The notes: a model not told the origin generated them from the sequence alone. A stretch of 7,670 nucleotides of DNA from UBA668 sp031413415 (GCA_031413415.1 JANOET010000245.1:1-7670); one strand, 5' to 3'. Shown: positions 1 through 6,194, counted from the stretch's first letter. Program-made: numbers and translations.

Positions 1-1083
1 CGGGCCACCATCGAGCGCGACGGTCTGATCGCCGACCTCGAGGCCATTGGCGCCACGGTGTTGGCGAACGCATGTGGCCCGTGCATCGGCCAGTGGGATC
101 GTCCGGCCAGCGCCAACGGACAGGCGAACACCATCGTCAACTCGTTCAACCGGAACTTCCCGAAGCGAAACGACGGTTCGGCCAACACGCTCAGCTTCGT
201 GACCTCGCCCGACACCGTCGTCGCGCTGGCGTTGAGCGGTCGACTGGACTTCGACCCCACCACCGACACGATCACTGCACCCGACGGCACCGAGGTGCTG
301 CTCGACGCACCGGTCGGCGAAGTGCTGCCGGCGAAGGGGTACGACCCCGGCGAGAACACGTTCACCGCCCCACCCGCCGATGCCAGTGACGTCCTGGTGA
401 GCGTGTCCCCCACCAGTGACCGCCTGCAACTGTTGCAGCCGTTCCCTGCGTGGGACGGCGACGACTACCTGGGCCTGCCGGTGCTGATGAAGGCCAAGGG
501 CAAGTGCACCACCGACCACATCTCGGCGGCCGGCAAGTGGCTGACCTACCGCGGCCACCTCGAGAACATCAGCGGCAACCTCTTCCTGGGTGCCGTCAAC
601 GCGTTCAACGACGCCGTCGGCGAGGGCAAGGACTTCCGCGACGGCAGCGTCGACACGTACCCGAACCTGGCCAAGAAGTACGGAGAGGCCGGCATCCGCT
701 GGGTGGCCATCGGCGACCGCAACTACGGCGAGGGGTCGAGCCGCGAACACGCGGCGATGGAGCCACGATTCCGTGGCGGTGTGGTCATCATCACGCGCAG
801 CTTCGCCCGCATCCACGAGACGAACCTGAAAAAGCAGGGTCTCGTGCCGCTCACGTTCGCCGACCCCGACACCTACGAACTCATCGGCGAGGACGACCGC
901 ATCAACGTGCTCGACCTGCCCCCCGTTCCGGGAAAGCACGTGCGCTGCCAGATCGTGAAGCCCGACGGCAGCACCGTCGAGTTCGAGGGCCAGCACACGT
1001 TCAGCGACGAGCAGGTCGAATGGTTCAAGGCCGGCTCCGCGCTGAACGTGGTGCGTCGCAAGGTCGCCGAAGGCGCCAAGTGA
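1..1083 (+). CDS. acn: Aconitate hydratase, mitochondrial-type, C-terminal part (5' end outside window)
   Basis: Aconitase interconverts citrate and isocitrate via cis-aconitate in the TCA cycle, using a [4Fe-4S] cluster. The frame is open from base 1, so the gene starts upstream; 360 residues are visible. NACGPCIGQWDR (residues 23-34 of the visible part) carries two of the three cluster cysteines; the third lies upstream. VSPTSDRLQLL, KGKCTTDHISAAG and NYGEGSSREHAA follow; the last contains the catalytic serine and the neighbouring substrate-binding arginine. KSFARIHETNLKKQG-type sequence (here RSFARIHETNLKKQG) and GSALN near the end match the swivel domain. The wording matches the eukaryotic mitochondrial type (AcnM-like) better than the longer bacterial AcnA/IRP1 type; this is from memory of the family, not an alignment. 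It ends normally at TGA, with a nitroreductase gene 25 nt downstream, perhaps co-transcribed. All recognised active-site motifs in this part are intact. Confidence 0.96.
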   Translation, partial: RATIERDGLIADLEAIGATVLANACGPCIGQWDRPASANGQANTIVNSFNRNFPKRNDGSANTLSFVTSPDTVVALALSGRLDFDPTTDTITAPDGTEVLLDAPVGEVLPAKGYDPGENTFTAPPADASDVLVSVSPTSDRLQLLQPFPAWDGDDYLGLPVLMKAKGKCTTDHISAAGKWLTYRGHLENISGNLFLGAVNAFNDAVGEGKDFRDGSVDTYPNLAKKYGEAGIRWVAIGDRNYGEGSSREHAAMEPRFRGGVVIITRSFARIHETNLKKQGLVPLTFADPDTYELIGEDDRINVLDLPPVPGKHVRCQIVKPDGSTVEFEGQHTFSDEQVEWFKAGSALNVVRRKVAEGAK

Positions 1084-1109
1084 GCACGGTCGCCGAAGCG
1101 AAGTCCTGA
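1080..1109 (+). other. Possible 9-codon coupling ORF between two genes
   Basis: A GTG at 1080-1082 overlaps the aconitase stop (GTGA). It opens nine codons (MSTVAEAKS) that end at TGA 1107-1109, and that TGA overlaps the nitroreductase ATG (TGATG). Both junctions are classic termination-reinitiation overlaps, so ribosomes could walk from aconitase to nitroreductase. It could equally be chance, or a relic of an older, longer N-terminus of the nitroreductase disrupted by an indel. There is no evidence that the peptide itself matters. Confidence 0.2.
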
Positions 1110-1762
1110 TGGACATCACGACGGCGTTGCGCACCAACGGAGCCGTGCGCGGTTTCACGGCCGACCCCGTGAGCGACGCCGTGGTCGCCGAACTGCTCGA
1201 CGATGCACGCTTCGCGCCCAGCGGCGGCAACCAGCAGCCGTGGCGCGTGGCTGTGGTGAAGTCGCCCGAGGTGCGAGCCGGCATGGCCGACCTGATGCGG
1301 CCGGTGTGGCAGGAGTACATGGGGGCGCAGCACGCCGGAAAGCGGGCCTTCGCGTTCGGGAAGTCCACCGGCGACGCTCCGGTGGCGGTGCCGAATGCCC
1401 TCATCGACGACATCCAGTCGGTGCCTGTCGTGCTGGCCATCGCCGCCGATCTCGCCCGGATCGCGATCATGGACGGTAACGCCGAGCATCGTCCGCCGGT
1501 GGTGGGCGGAGCGAGCATCTACCCGTTCTGCTGGAGCATCCTGCTCGCTGCGAAGGCCCGTGGCCTGGGTGGCGTGCTCACCACGTTCCTGTCACGGGCC
1601 GAGGTGTCGGCCACTCCCCTGTTGGGACTCCCGGCCGACCATGCGCTCGTCGCGACGATCTTCCTCGGTGTACCGACCCACCAGAACACGAAGCTGAAGC
1701 GCAACCCGGTCGAGTCGTTCGCCTCGATCGACCGTTTCGACGGTCCGCCGCTCACGTCCTGA
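1109..1762 (+). CDS. Nitroreductase-family FMN flavoprotein
   Basis: A 217-residue member of the nitroreductase superfamily: cytoplasmic, usually homodimeric enzymes that use NAD(P)H and FMN to reduce nitroaromatics, quinones, enones or iodotyrosine-like compounds. The N-terminus has the AVRGF segment (R14) expected to contact FMN phosphate, then APSGGNQQPWR (36-46), the signature FMN-binding loop. A central GGASIYPFCWSILLAAKARGLGG-like helix and turn follows (shown here only by its key pieces: GGASIYPF, LLAAKARGLGG), then TTFLSRAE. A basic LKRNP tail region is another possible FMN-phosphate contact. The length is normal. The ATG at 1109 is chosen because homology begins at once (MDITTALRTNGAVR); there is only a weak GAAG-rich stretch before it and no TANNNT box. 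The TGATG overlap with a nine-codon ORF may couple it to aconitase. The substrate cannot be assigned from sequence. Confidence 0.92.
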   Translation: MDITTALRTNGAVRGFTADPVSDAVVAELLDDARFAPSGGNQQPWRVAVVKSPEVRAGMADLMRPVWQEYMGAQHAGKRAFAFGKSTGDAPVAVPNALIDDIQSVPVVLAIAADLARIAIMDGNAEHRPPVVGGASIYPFCWSILLAAKARGLGGVLTTFLSRAEVSATPLLGLPADHALVATIFLGVPTHQNTKLKRNPVESFASIDRFDGPPLTS

Positions 1763-1765
1763 CGA

Positions 1766-2035
1766 TCAGCGCGTCACACGAAAGCCCATCAACCCCTCGG
1801 ACGTCTCCTCGGTGACGTCGATGCCGGTCACCTCGGCGCGGGGCGGCCCGATGCGACACCAGCTGACGGCCACGCTGACGGGCTGCGGCTCGCCTTCGAA
1901 CACCGCTTCGACGGTGCCGTCGGACCGGTTGCGCACCCAGCCACTGACGCCCTGCTCGTCGGCGACCCGTCGACACGATTCGCGGAACCACACGCCCTGC
2001 ACCAACCCGTGCACCACGACGCGAATTCGGATCAT
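1766..2035 (-). CDS. acyP: Acylphosphatase
   Basis: Small cytoplasmic enzyme (89 residues; the family is about 90-100) that hydrolyses carboxyl-phosphate bonds in acyl phosphates such as acetyl phosphate or 1,3-bisphosphoglycerate. The signature VHGLVQGVWFRE (8-19) supplies the phosphate cradle and catalytic arginine (R18), and GWVRNRSDGTVE (32-43) supplies the catalytic asparagine (N36). The C-terminal GFRV strand is also typical. The ATG at 2035 is preceded directly by an in-frame GTG (2038), so the protein could be one residue longer. It converges on the nitroreductase gene with three bases between stops, and is divergent from the DinB-like gene, whose start is only 31 bases away. It has no strong ribosome binding site; a degenerate -10 box lies just upstream. 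Confidence 0.93.
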   Translation of the reverse strand: MIRIRVVVHGLVQGVWFRESCRRVADEQGVSGWVRNRSDGTVEAVFEGEPQPVSVAVSWCRIGPPRAEVTGIDVTEETSEGLMGFRVTR

Positions 2036-2043
2036 CACCGAGC

Positions 2044-2049
2044 AGTCTG
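2044..2049 (-). promoter_or_regulatory. Weak -10-like box for acylphosphatase
   Basis: CAGACT on the minus strand lies 8 nt before the ATG at 2035 and 5 nt before the GTG at 2038. It fits NANNNT, missing only the first T of the TANNNT box seen at five other genes here. A leaderless or nearly leaderless transcript is possible. It lies immediately beside the divergent -10 box at 2055-2060, so the two promoters would compete for polymerase. Confidence 0.3.
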
Positions 2050-2054
2050 CCGCC

Positions 2055-2060
2055 TAACGT
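2055..2060 (+). promoter_or_regulatory. -10 box TAACGT, leaderless start of DinB-like gene
   Basis: TAACGT fits TANNNT and ends 6 nt before the ATG at 2067, placing the expected transcription start at or within a base or two of the ATG. No Shine-Dalgarno sequence is present. No clear -35 hexamer is visible about 17 nt upstream. Confidence 0.65.
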
Positions 2061-2066
2061 CGACGC

Positions 2067-2585
2067 ATGACCGAACGCCCGGAACCGCCGCCGCAGCCCG
2101 ACGAACGGACCGCGCTCGAGTCGTTCCTCGACTACTTTCGAGCGACGCTGCGATGGAAGGCCGACGGCCTCACCGAAGACCAGGCCCGAACGGCCAGCGT
2201 CGCACCGAGCATCATGAGCATCGCCGGGCTGCTGCGCCACATGGCCGAGGTGGAGCGGCACTGGTTCCAGATGTATCTGCGCGGCGACGCCGAGAACCGC
2301 CTGTTCTGGCATCTCGGCCCCGACGCCGACTTCGAGGTGCCCGGCAGCGTGACGCTTGCCGAGTGCCTCGCCGTGTACGACCGCGAGATCGCCACCTCAC
2401 GGGCCATCGCCGCCGAGCACCATCTCGACGACCTGGCAGCGCTGAACGACCTGGACCGCGGCGATCCTCACGACTGGCAGCCGAACCTGCGGTGGATCAT
2501 GGTGCACATGATCGAGGAGTACGCGCGCCACGCCGGCCACGCCGACCTGATCCGAGAACGGATCGACGGCGCGACCGGCGATTGA
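2067..2585 (+). CDS. DinB-superfamily / DUF664 protein
   Basis: A 172-residue protein resembling the DUF664 (mini-circle protein) branch of the DinB/YfiT superfamily, four-helix-bundle proteins common in actinobacteria. Some superfamily members are metal-dependent thiol (mycothiol or bacillithiol) transferases; most are uncharacterised. Visible hallmarks are SIAGLLRHMAEVERHWF (51-67), where H58 is the likely first metal ligand, and the C-terminal helix MVHMIEEYARHAGHADLIRE (145-164) with H147, H155 and H158 as candidates for the rest of the metal site, followed by RIDG. The first 14 residues are proline-rich and probably disordered. The start is fixed by the -10 box 6 nt upstream. It is divergent from acylphosphatase. 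The family call is good; the reaction and substrate are unknown. Confidence 0.88.
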   Translation: MTERPEPPPQPDERTALESFLDYFRATLRWKADGLTEDQARTASVAPSIMSIAGLLRHMAEVERHWFQMYLRGDAENRLFWHLGPDADFEVPGSVTLAECLAVYDREIATSRAIAAEHHLDDLAALNDLDRGDPHDWQPNLRWIMVHMIEEYARHAGHADLIRERIDGATGD

Positions 2586-2598
2586 CGACGCGGCCAAT

Positions 2599-2674
2599 GG
2601 GCGCGAGACATCCCGAATCTGGGAACTTCGCCGCCCGTGAGCGCGGAACGTCCCGAGTTTGGGAGGAACCGCGC
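2599..2674. repeat. Two 40-bp tandem copies of a hairpin element (REP-like)
   Basis: In the 198-nt gap after the DinB-like gene, two diverged copies lie exactly 40 bp apart (TCCC at 2611 and 2651). Each has a core TCCC-N6-GGGA: loop GAATCT in copy 1 and GAGTTT in copy 2. Each is enclosed by an outer GC stem, GGGCG 2599-2603 with CGCCC 2632-2636 in copy 1, and GCGCGG 2641-2646 with CCGCGC 2669-2674 in copy 2. The outer stems differ in sequence but both pair, suggesting selection on structure. There is no T-run after either hairpin, so they are not canonical terminators. The rest of the gap (2675-2770) shows only a 10-bp palindrome, ATTCGCGAAT at 2708-2717, and the promoter at its end. Confidence 0.6.
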
Positions 2675-2770
2675 CCAACGCCTACGCACCGCTGGTGGCC
2701 GAGTTCAATTCGCGAATGGGGCCCTCCCCGCAATCGTGAGCACGGCGACGCGCGCAGGTTCGGCGCCGCT

Positions 2771-2776
2771 TAGGGT
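2771..2776 (+). promoter_or_regulatory. -10 box TAGGGT, leaderless start of acyltransferase operon
   Basis: TAGGGT (TANNNT) ends 7 nt before the GTG at 2784, which implies a leaderless mRNA and supports that GTG over the in-frame GTG at 2736 and the ATG at 2637. No good -35 hexamer is visible in the GC-rich stretch upstream. Confidence 0.65.
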
Positions 2777-2783
2777 ACGCACC

Positions 2784-3821
2784 GTGAGCGCTGCCACCCG
2801 ACGCCGCCTCCAGAGCATCCCGGCGCTGTTCATCGCTGCCGTGCTGCTCGTGGTGTTGTTGCCACTGTGGCTTCCATTGGCCGCAGTGGCCGATGTCGTG
2901 CGCGGCCGGTTCCGCCTGCCGACGGCGCGACTGTTGTCGTTCGGGCTGCTGTGGTCGTGGCTCGAGACCATCGGCGTGTCGATCGCATTCGCGCTGTGGC
3001 TCACCGGCCGACGCAAGGATCACGCGGGGCACTACCGGCTTCAGCGTTGGTGGGCTGCACGCCTGATGGACGCACTCCGCCTCACCACGGGCGTGCGCAT
3101 CGAAGCTGCCGACGCCTCGTGCCTGCGACCTGGACCGGCCATCATGCTGTGCCGCCATGCGAGCCTCGCCGATTCGTTGGTCAGCGCCTGGGTGGTGACG
3201 AGTGGCGCCAAGATGAACCCGCGCTACGTCCTCAAGCGCGAGCTGCTCTTCGACCCGTGCCTCGACATCGTCGGCAACCGACTGCCGAACCACTTCCTCG
3301 ACCGCAACACCACCGACTCGGCCGGCGAACTGGCCGCGCTCGGCGAGCTCAGCGCCGGCCTGCGCGACGACGAGATCGCGATCATCTTCCCTGAGGGCAC
3401 TCGCGCGTCGGCGAAGAAGCGCGCCCGGGCGATGGAGAAGATTCGCGAACGGGACCCGGCTCGCGCCGACCGCCTCGGTTCCCTGCAACACCTCCTCCCG
3501 CCCCGGCCCGCCGGCTCGGCGGCACTGATCGACGGCTGTCCGACTGCCGACATCGTCGTCGCCTGGCACGTCGGCTTCGACGGCCTCGACAATTTCGGCG
3601 GCATCCTCCGCCACCTGTCGCGCCCGCCGGTCCCGGTCCGCTTCCACGCACGTCGCTTCGCCCGTGCCGACGTACCGTCGGGCGAGGCGTTCACCCGCTG
3701 GCTCGACGACCAGTGGGTTCGAGCCGATCGCGACGTCCACCTGCTGCTCCATCCCGAAGACAGTCCCGAAGACAGTCCCGAAGTTCAACCCGGGCTCGAC
3801 ACCCACGAAGGAACCACATGA
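2784..3821 (+). CDS. PlsC-like lysophospholipid acyltransferase, membrane protein
   Basis: A 345-residue protein of the 1-acylglycerol-3-phosphate acyltransferase (LPLAT/PlsC) superfamily, which transfers acyl chains from acyl-CoA or acyl-ACP to lysolipids at the membrane. Residues about 11-38 and 50-73 are hydrophobic and probably membrane-spanning. Motif I is RHASLAD (H125, D130), the HX4D catalytic pair; motif III is FPEGTR (202-207). After it comes a basic segment, AKKRARAMEKIRERD, then PADIVV-like sequence (here TADIVVAWHVGFDG). The layout of N-terminal helices then HX4D resembles the LCLAT1-like eukaryotic acyltransferases and related actinobacterial proteins more than short bacterial PlsC. 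The GTG at 2784 is chosen from the -10 box 7 nt upstream; longer in-frame starts run into the hairpin repeats. The C-terminus carries a short tandem PEDS repeat. The stop overlaps the next gene (ATGA), so they form an operon. Confidence 0.85.
   Translation: MSAATRRRLQSIPALFIAAVLLVVLLPLWLPLAAVADVVRGRFRLPTARLLSFGLLWSWLETIGVSIAFALWLTGRRKDHAGHYRLQRWWAARLMDALRLTTGVRIEAADASCLRPGPAIMLCRHASLADSLVSAWVVTSGAKMNPRYVLKRELLFDPCLDIVGNRLPNHFLDRNTTDSAGELAALGELSAGLRDDEIAIIFPEGTRASAKKRARAMEKIRERDPARADRLGSLQHLLPPRPAGSAALIDGCPTADIVVAWHVGFDGLDNFGGILRHLSRPPVPVRFHARRFARADVPSGEAFTRWLDDQWVRADRDVHLLLHPEDSPEDSPEVQPGLDTHEGTT
3752..3783 (+). repeat. 12-nt tandem repeat inside acyltransferase C-terminus
   Basis: TCCCGAAGACAG occurs twice (3752-3763, 3764-3775), followed by a partial third copy, TCCCGAAG (3776-3783). 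It is in frame and encodes PEDSPEDSPE, an acidic, probably disordered tail. The copies are identical, which suggests recent slippage expansion; copy number may vary between strains without breaking the frame. Confidence 0.9.
3808..3812 (+). promoter_or_regulatory. Shine-Dalgarno site AAGGA for the DUF1295 gene
   Basis: AAGGA lies 5 nt before the ATG at 3818, inside the end of the acyltransferase gene. It decides the start at 3818 rather than upstream in-frame codons, which would give an Arg/Ser-rich non-homologous extension. It is the clearest ribosome binding site in the window, at the one clearly operon-internal gene. Confidence 0.75.
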
Positions 3822-4606
3822 GCGCCGTAGCCACCGCCATGACCACCGCCGCCTTGGTCATCGTGGCCTTGATGCTGACCACCTGGGTGGTCAGCCTCGT
3901 GCTGAAGAACGCGTCGATCGTCGACATCATCTGGGGTTTCGGCTTCGTGCTCGTCGCGTGGGCGGTGCGCCTTCGCGTCGACGACGGTCTCGCCGCGCGT
4001 CAGAACCTGCTGGTCCTGATGACGTCGCTGTGGGGCCTTCGACTGGCCGGGTATCTGTTCTGGCGCAACCACGGCAAGGGCGAGGACTACCGCTATCGAG
4101 CGATGCGCAAGCACTGGGGCCCGCGATTTCCGATCATCAGCCTCGGCACGGTGTTCGCGCTGCAGGGCACGCTCATGTTCGTCGTCTCGCTGCCCGTGCA
4201 GTTGGGCCAGACCCGGGACACCCCCGACATCGGATGGCTGGCAATCGTGGGCATCGTCCTGTGGGCTGTCGGGCTCTTCTTCGAGTGGGTCGGCGATGCG
4301 CAGTTGGCTCGGTTCAAGGCCGATCCATCGAACCAGGGCAAGGTGATGAACCGCGGCCTGTGGAAGTTCACCCGTCACCCGAACTACTTCGGCGATGCGT
4401 GCGTGTGGTGGGGAATCGCCCTCGTCGCCGCCGAGACGACCGTCGGGCGTTGGGGCCTGATCGGTGCCCTCGTGATGACCATCCTGCTGCGTCGGGTGAG
4501 CGGCGTGGTGCTGCTGGAGAAGAGCCTCAGCAAGCGCAAGGAAGGCTACGCCGAGTACATCGCGGCGACGAGCCCGTTCTTCCCGCGCCCACCGAAGCGA
4601 GCCTGA
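3818..4606 (+). CDS. DUF1295 / steroid 5-alpha-reductase-like membrane protein
   Basis: A 262-residue multi-pass membrane protein matching DUF1295, related to the C-terminal domain of steroid 5-alpha reductases and the isoprenylcysteine methyltransferase-like fold. Hydrophobic stretches lie at about 8-29, 34-51, 63-81, 107-129, 139-156, 195-208 and 211-227. VDIIWGFGFV near the N-terminus and the signature GLWKFTRHPNYFGD (180-193) with ACVWWG after it are diagnostic; RHPNYFGD is the probable NAD(P)H or cofactor-binding motif. The C-terminal LLEKSLSKRKEGYAEYIAATSPFFPRPP is also typical (shown as pieces LLEKSL, GYAEYI, SPFFP). Its ATG overlaps the acyltransferase stop, so the two are translationally coupled. 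A role in reduction or modification of a lipid or isoprenoid is likely, but no substrate can be named. Its stop TGA directly abuts the stop of the convergent gene. Confidence 0.9.
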   Translation: MSAVATAMTTAALVIVALMLTTWVVSLVLKNASIVDIIWGFGFVLVAWAVRLRVDDGLAARQNLLVLMTSLWGLRLAGYLFWRNHGKGEDYRYRAMRKHWGPRFPIISLGTVFALQGTLMFVVSLPVQLGQTRDTPDIGWLAIVGIVLWAVGLFFEWVGDAQLARFKADPSNQGKVMNRGLWKFTRHPNYFGDACVWWGIALVAAETTVGRWGLIGALVMTILLRRVSGVVLLEKSLSKRKEGYAEYIAATSPFFPRPPKRA

Positions 4607-6055
4607 TCAGTCGACACCGGGGCGGCGCTTCGACTCGTTCGAGCCGTCGCCTTTCTTGCCGGGCGGCATCGCCAGTGCGATCTCGTCGGCGGTGGGTTCG
4701 CGCTGCTCACGACTCTCGGGCGGCAGCAACGCCATGATCGCCTTCATGATCGCCTTCGTGTCGGCCTCAACACTCGTGTGCTTCAGCTTCACCGGTGTTC
4801 CGACCGTGACGGTGACCAAAGGCGGCGTGACGACGTTCAGCACGTTCGGCACCCGGGCCGACCGAGGCCACACCTTTTCGGTGCCCCACAACCCGACCGG
4901 GATGACGGGCGCCCCGGTCATCGCCGCGAGGCGGGCAGCGCCCCACCGGCCCTTCAGCTTGCCGTCGTAGAACGAGCGGCCGCGCGGGATGGTGCCCTGG
5001 GGCATGATCGCCACCAGGTCGCCGGCGTCGAGCGCATCGGCCGCCGCCTGCAGCGGGGCGTCGCTGCCCGTGCCGCGCTCGACGCGGATCCCGCCCATCG
5101 CAGTAGCGATCTGGCCGACGACGGGTGCGTCGAAGACCTCCTTCTTCCCGAGGAAGCGCACGGTGCGGTCGGTGCGAGCGATGGCCATGGCGAGAGCCGC
5201 GGGGTCGAAGTAGCTGCGGTGGTTGCCGACGATGATGGCCGGGCCGGTCGCAGGGATGTGCTCGGTGCCGGTGATCTCCATTCGCGCATACGGGAAGAAC
5301 AGCGGATGGGTGAGGCTCAGCGCGACGCGCTGGATCTCCATGTTGACCACGGGGATCCTCGCCAGACCCGAGCCGGGGCCGTCGGCCGGACGGGCACCCG
5401 ACAGGTCGAGCGTCGGCCATCGACGAGCTGCGGCCATGCGCGGGTCGGGATTCACCACGAAGGGGTTGCCGACCGCGGCCAACAGCGGGGTGTCGTACAC
5501 GCTGTCGCTGTAGGCGAAGCTCTCGGCGAGGTCGACGCCGTTGCGGCGGGCCCACTCGGCGACAGCCTGGAGCTTGCCGGCACTCCACACGAACGGTCCG
5601 TCGAGGGTGCCGTCGTAGGTCCCGTCCGAGTTCACCCCGTACCGGGTGGCGACGACGTCGTCGAGCCCGAGCAGATCGGCCAACGGTTTCACCAGGTCGT
5701 ACGGCGTCGTGGTGGCGAGCACGACTGGTCGACCGGCGGCGCGGTGCTCGTCGAACAGCGGGGCGGCGAGGGGCTGCACCAGTTCGGCGAGCGCTGCGGC
5801 GGCGCCCTCGGCGGCCTGTTGCACGACAAACCGTGAGCGACCTTTCGCGAACGTGACGGCCTGGCGGGCGAGGGCCATGCTGGGCAGCGTCTCGCCCACC
5901 GTGTTGAACAGCCGGTACAGCAGCTTCTCCCCGGGGATCGAGCGGCTCACCAGGCCGGCTTCGCGCATCGCCAGGGAGAACACCTCACCCGACGCGCCCG
6001 CCAACAGCGTGCGGTCGAGGTCGAAAAAAGCAGCACCCTGTGCCTGGGTCGTCAT
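4607..6055 (-). CDS. HAD-IB phosphatase fused to PlsC acyltransferase
   Basis: A 482-residue two-domain protein. Residues 1-220 are a SerB-like HAD subfamily IB hydrolase: FFDLDRT (D12 nucleophile, D14, T16), the motif II Thr in ATTTP (115-117), a motif III Lys (K161, in SAGKLQ), and YSDSVYDTPLL with D184 and D188 for Mg2+. Residues about 245-450 are a PlsC acyltransferase: NHRSYFD (278-284; H279, D284), GKKEVFDAPVVG, GGIRVERG, MPQGTIPRG (351-359) and the VIPVGLWG strand. The usual FPEGT block reads MPQGT; I recall this as typical of the actinobacterial fusion, annotated in mycobacteria as a bifunctional phosphoserine phosphatase/PlsC (Rv2483c-like). It would make phosphatidic acid and perhaps dephosphorylate a lipid intermediate; the HAD substrate is uncertain. 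The C-terminal 35 residues are charged and likely disordered. The start ATG is set by TAGTCT 6 nt upstream. A 6C-like sRNA is encoded immediately upstream on the same strand. Confidence 0.93.
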   Translation of the reverse strand: MTTQAQGAAFFDLDRTLLAGASGEVFSLAMREAGLVSRSIPGEKLLYRLFNTVGETLPSMALARQAVTFAKGRSRFVVQQAAEGAAAALAELVQPLAAPLFDEHRAAGRPVVLATTTPYDLVKPLADLLGLDDVVATRYGVNSDGTYDGTLDGPFVWSAGKLQAVAEWARRNGVDLAESFAYSDSVYDTPLLAAVGNPFVVNPDPRMAAARRWPTLDLSGARPADGPGSGLARIPVVNMEIQRVALSLTHPLFFPYARMEITGTEHIPATGPAIIVGNHRSYFDPAALAMAIARTDRTVRFLGKKEVFDAPVVGQIATAMGGIRVERGTGSDAPLQAAADALDAGDLVAIMPQGTIPRGRSFYDGKLKGRWGAARLAAMTGAPVIPVGLWGTEKVWPRSARVPNVLNVVTPPLVTVTVGTPVKLKHTSVEADTKAIMKAIMALLPPESREQREPTADEIALAMPPGKKGDGSNESKRRPGVD

Positions 6056-6061
6056 GCAGCC

Positions 6062-6067
6062 AGACTA
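6062..6067 (-). promoter_or_regulatory. -10 box TAGTCT, leaderless start of HAD-PlsC gene
   Basis: On the minus strand TAGTCT (TANNNT) ends 6 nt before the ATG at 6055. The -35 position would fall inside the terminator hairpin of the upstream sRNA, so no separate -35 is visible. The gene can thus be transcribed independently of the sRNA, or by read-through from it. Confidence 0.6.
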
Positions 6068-6071
6068 CGGC

Positions 6072-6108
6072 AAAACGGGAAAGGCCCCGCTTGGGGGAAG
6101 CGGGGCCT
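6072..6108 (-). terminator. Intrinsic-terminator-like last hairpin of the sRNA
   Basis: The 11-bp GC-rich perfect stem with C5 loop is followed on the minus strand by TTTCCCGTTTTG, an interrupted T-run. On the plus strand no T-run follows, so the element works, if at all, in the minus direction. The broken T-run suggests some read-through into the HAD-PlsC gene. Confidence 0.6.
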
Positions 6109-6194
6109 CTCAACCTGGAACCCGTGGTTGGGGGAACCACATTGTTGGGTTCTTGACGAGCGAATCCTTGGGGGAGGATTCACTTCGATCAACA
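6072..6194 (-). ncRNA. 6C-like small RNA with three C5-loop hairpins
   Basis: Read on the minus strand, three hairpins follow each other, and each loop is five cytosines in the context TCCCCCAA. Hairpin 1: GAATCCT (6181-6175), loop CCCCCA, AGGATTC (6168-6162), extendable by a G-U and a G-C pair. Hairpin 2: GTGGTT (6140-6135), loop CCCCC, AACCAC (6129-6124), sitting on a lower stem GAACCC (6152-6147) with GGGTTC (6123-6118) across a six-base bulge AACAAT. Hairpin 3: an 11-bp perfect stem (6108-6098 with 6092-6082), loop CCCCC, then a T-rich tail. This matches the actinobacterial 6C RNA family (B11 in mycobacteria), known for C-rich loops that bind G-rich mRNA sites. Differences from the textbook form are five rather than six cytosines and three rather than two C-loops. 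The expected start is about 6194 from the promoter at 6229-6201, giving about 120 nt. No protein is plausible here. Confidence 0.85.

Noticed and set aside
1752..2312. 186-residue minus-strand frame extending over acylphosphatase and the DinB-like gene
   Set aside because: It is out of frame with acylphosphatase and antisense to the DinB-like gene, which has its own promoter box and metal-site histidines.
2637..2783. Longer N-terminus for the acyltransferase from ATG 2637 or GTG 2736
   Set aside because: ATG 2637 starts inside the hairpin repeats, and both starts lie upstream of the TAGGGT box that places the transcript start near 2784; the extra residues resemble no family sequence.
2682..3806. 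374-residue minus-strand open frame opposite the acyltransferase
   Set aside because: The plus strand has HX4D and FPEGTR motifs and a promoter; the antisense product is low-complexity with no family resemblance.
4778..5836. 352-residue plus-strand open frame opposite HAD-PlsC
   Set aside because: The minus strand encodes intact HAD and PlsC motifs; the plus frame is a shadow.
6082..6108. Plus-strand terminator or G-rich element (GGGGG loops, possible quadruplex)
   Set aside because: No T-run follows on the plus strand and the G5 runs are 30 or more bases apart; the minus-strand C-loop RNA explains all three copies, its promoter and its tail better.
6162..6181. CRISPR-like or direct-repeat array from the recurring TTGGGGGA
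   Set aside because: Only 8 bases recur and the flanks differ while preserving pairing; spacing is irregular (37 and 40), which fits RNA hairpins, not an array.
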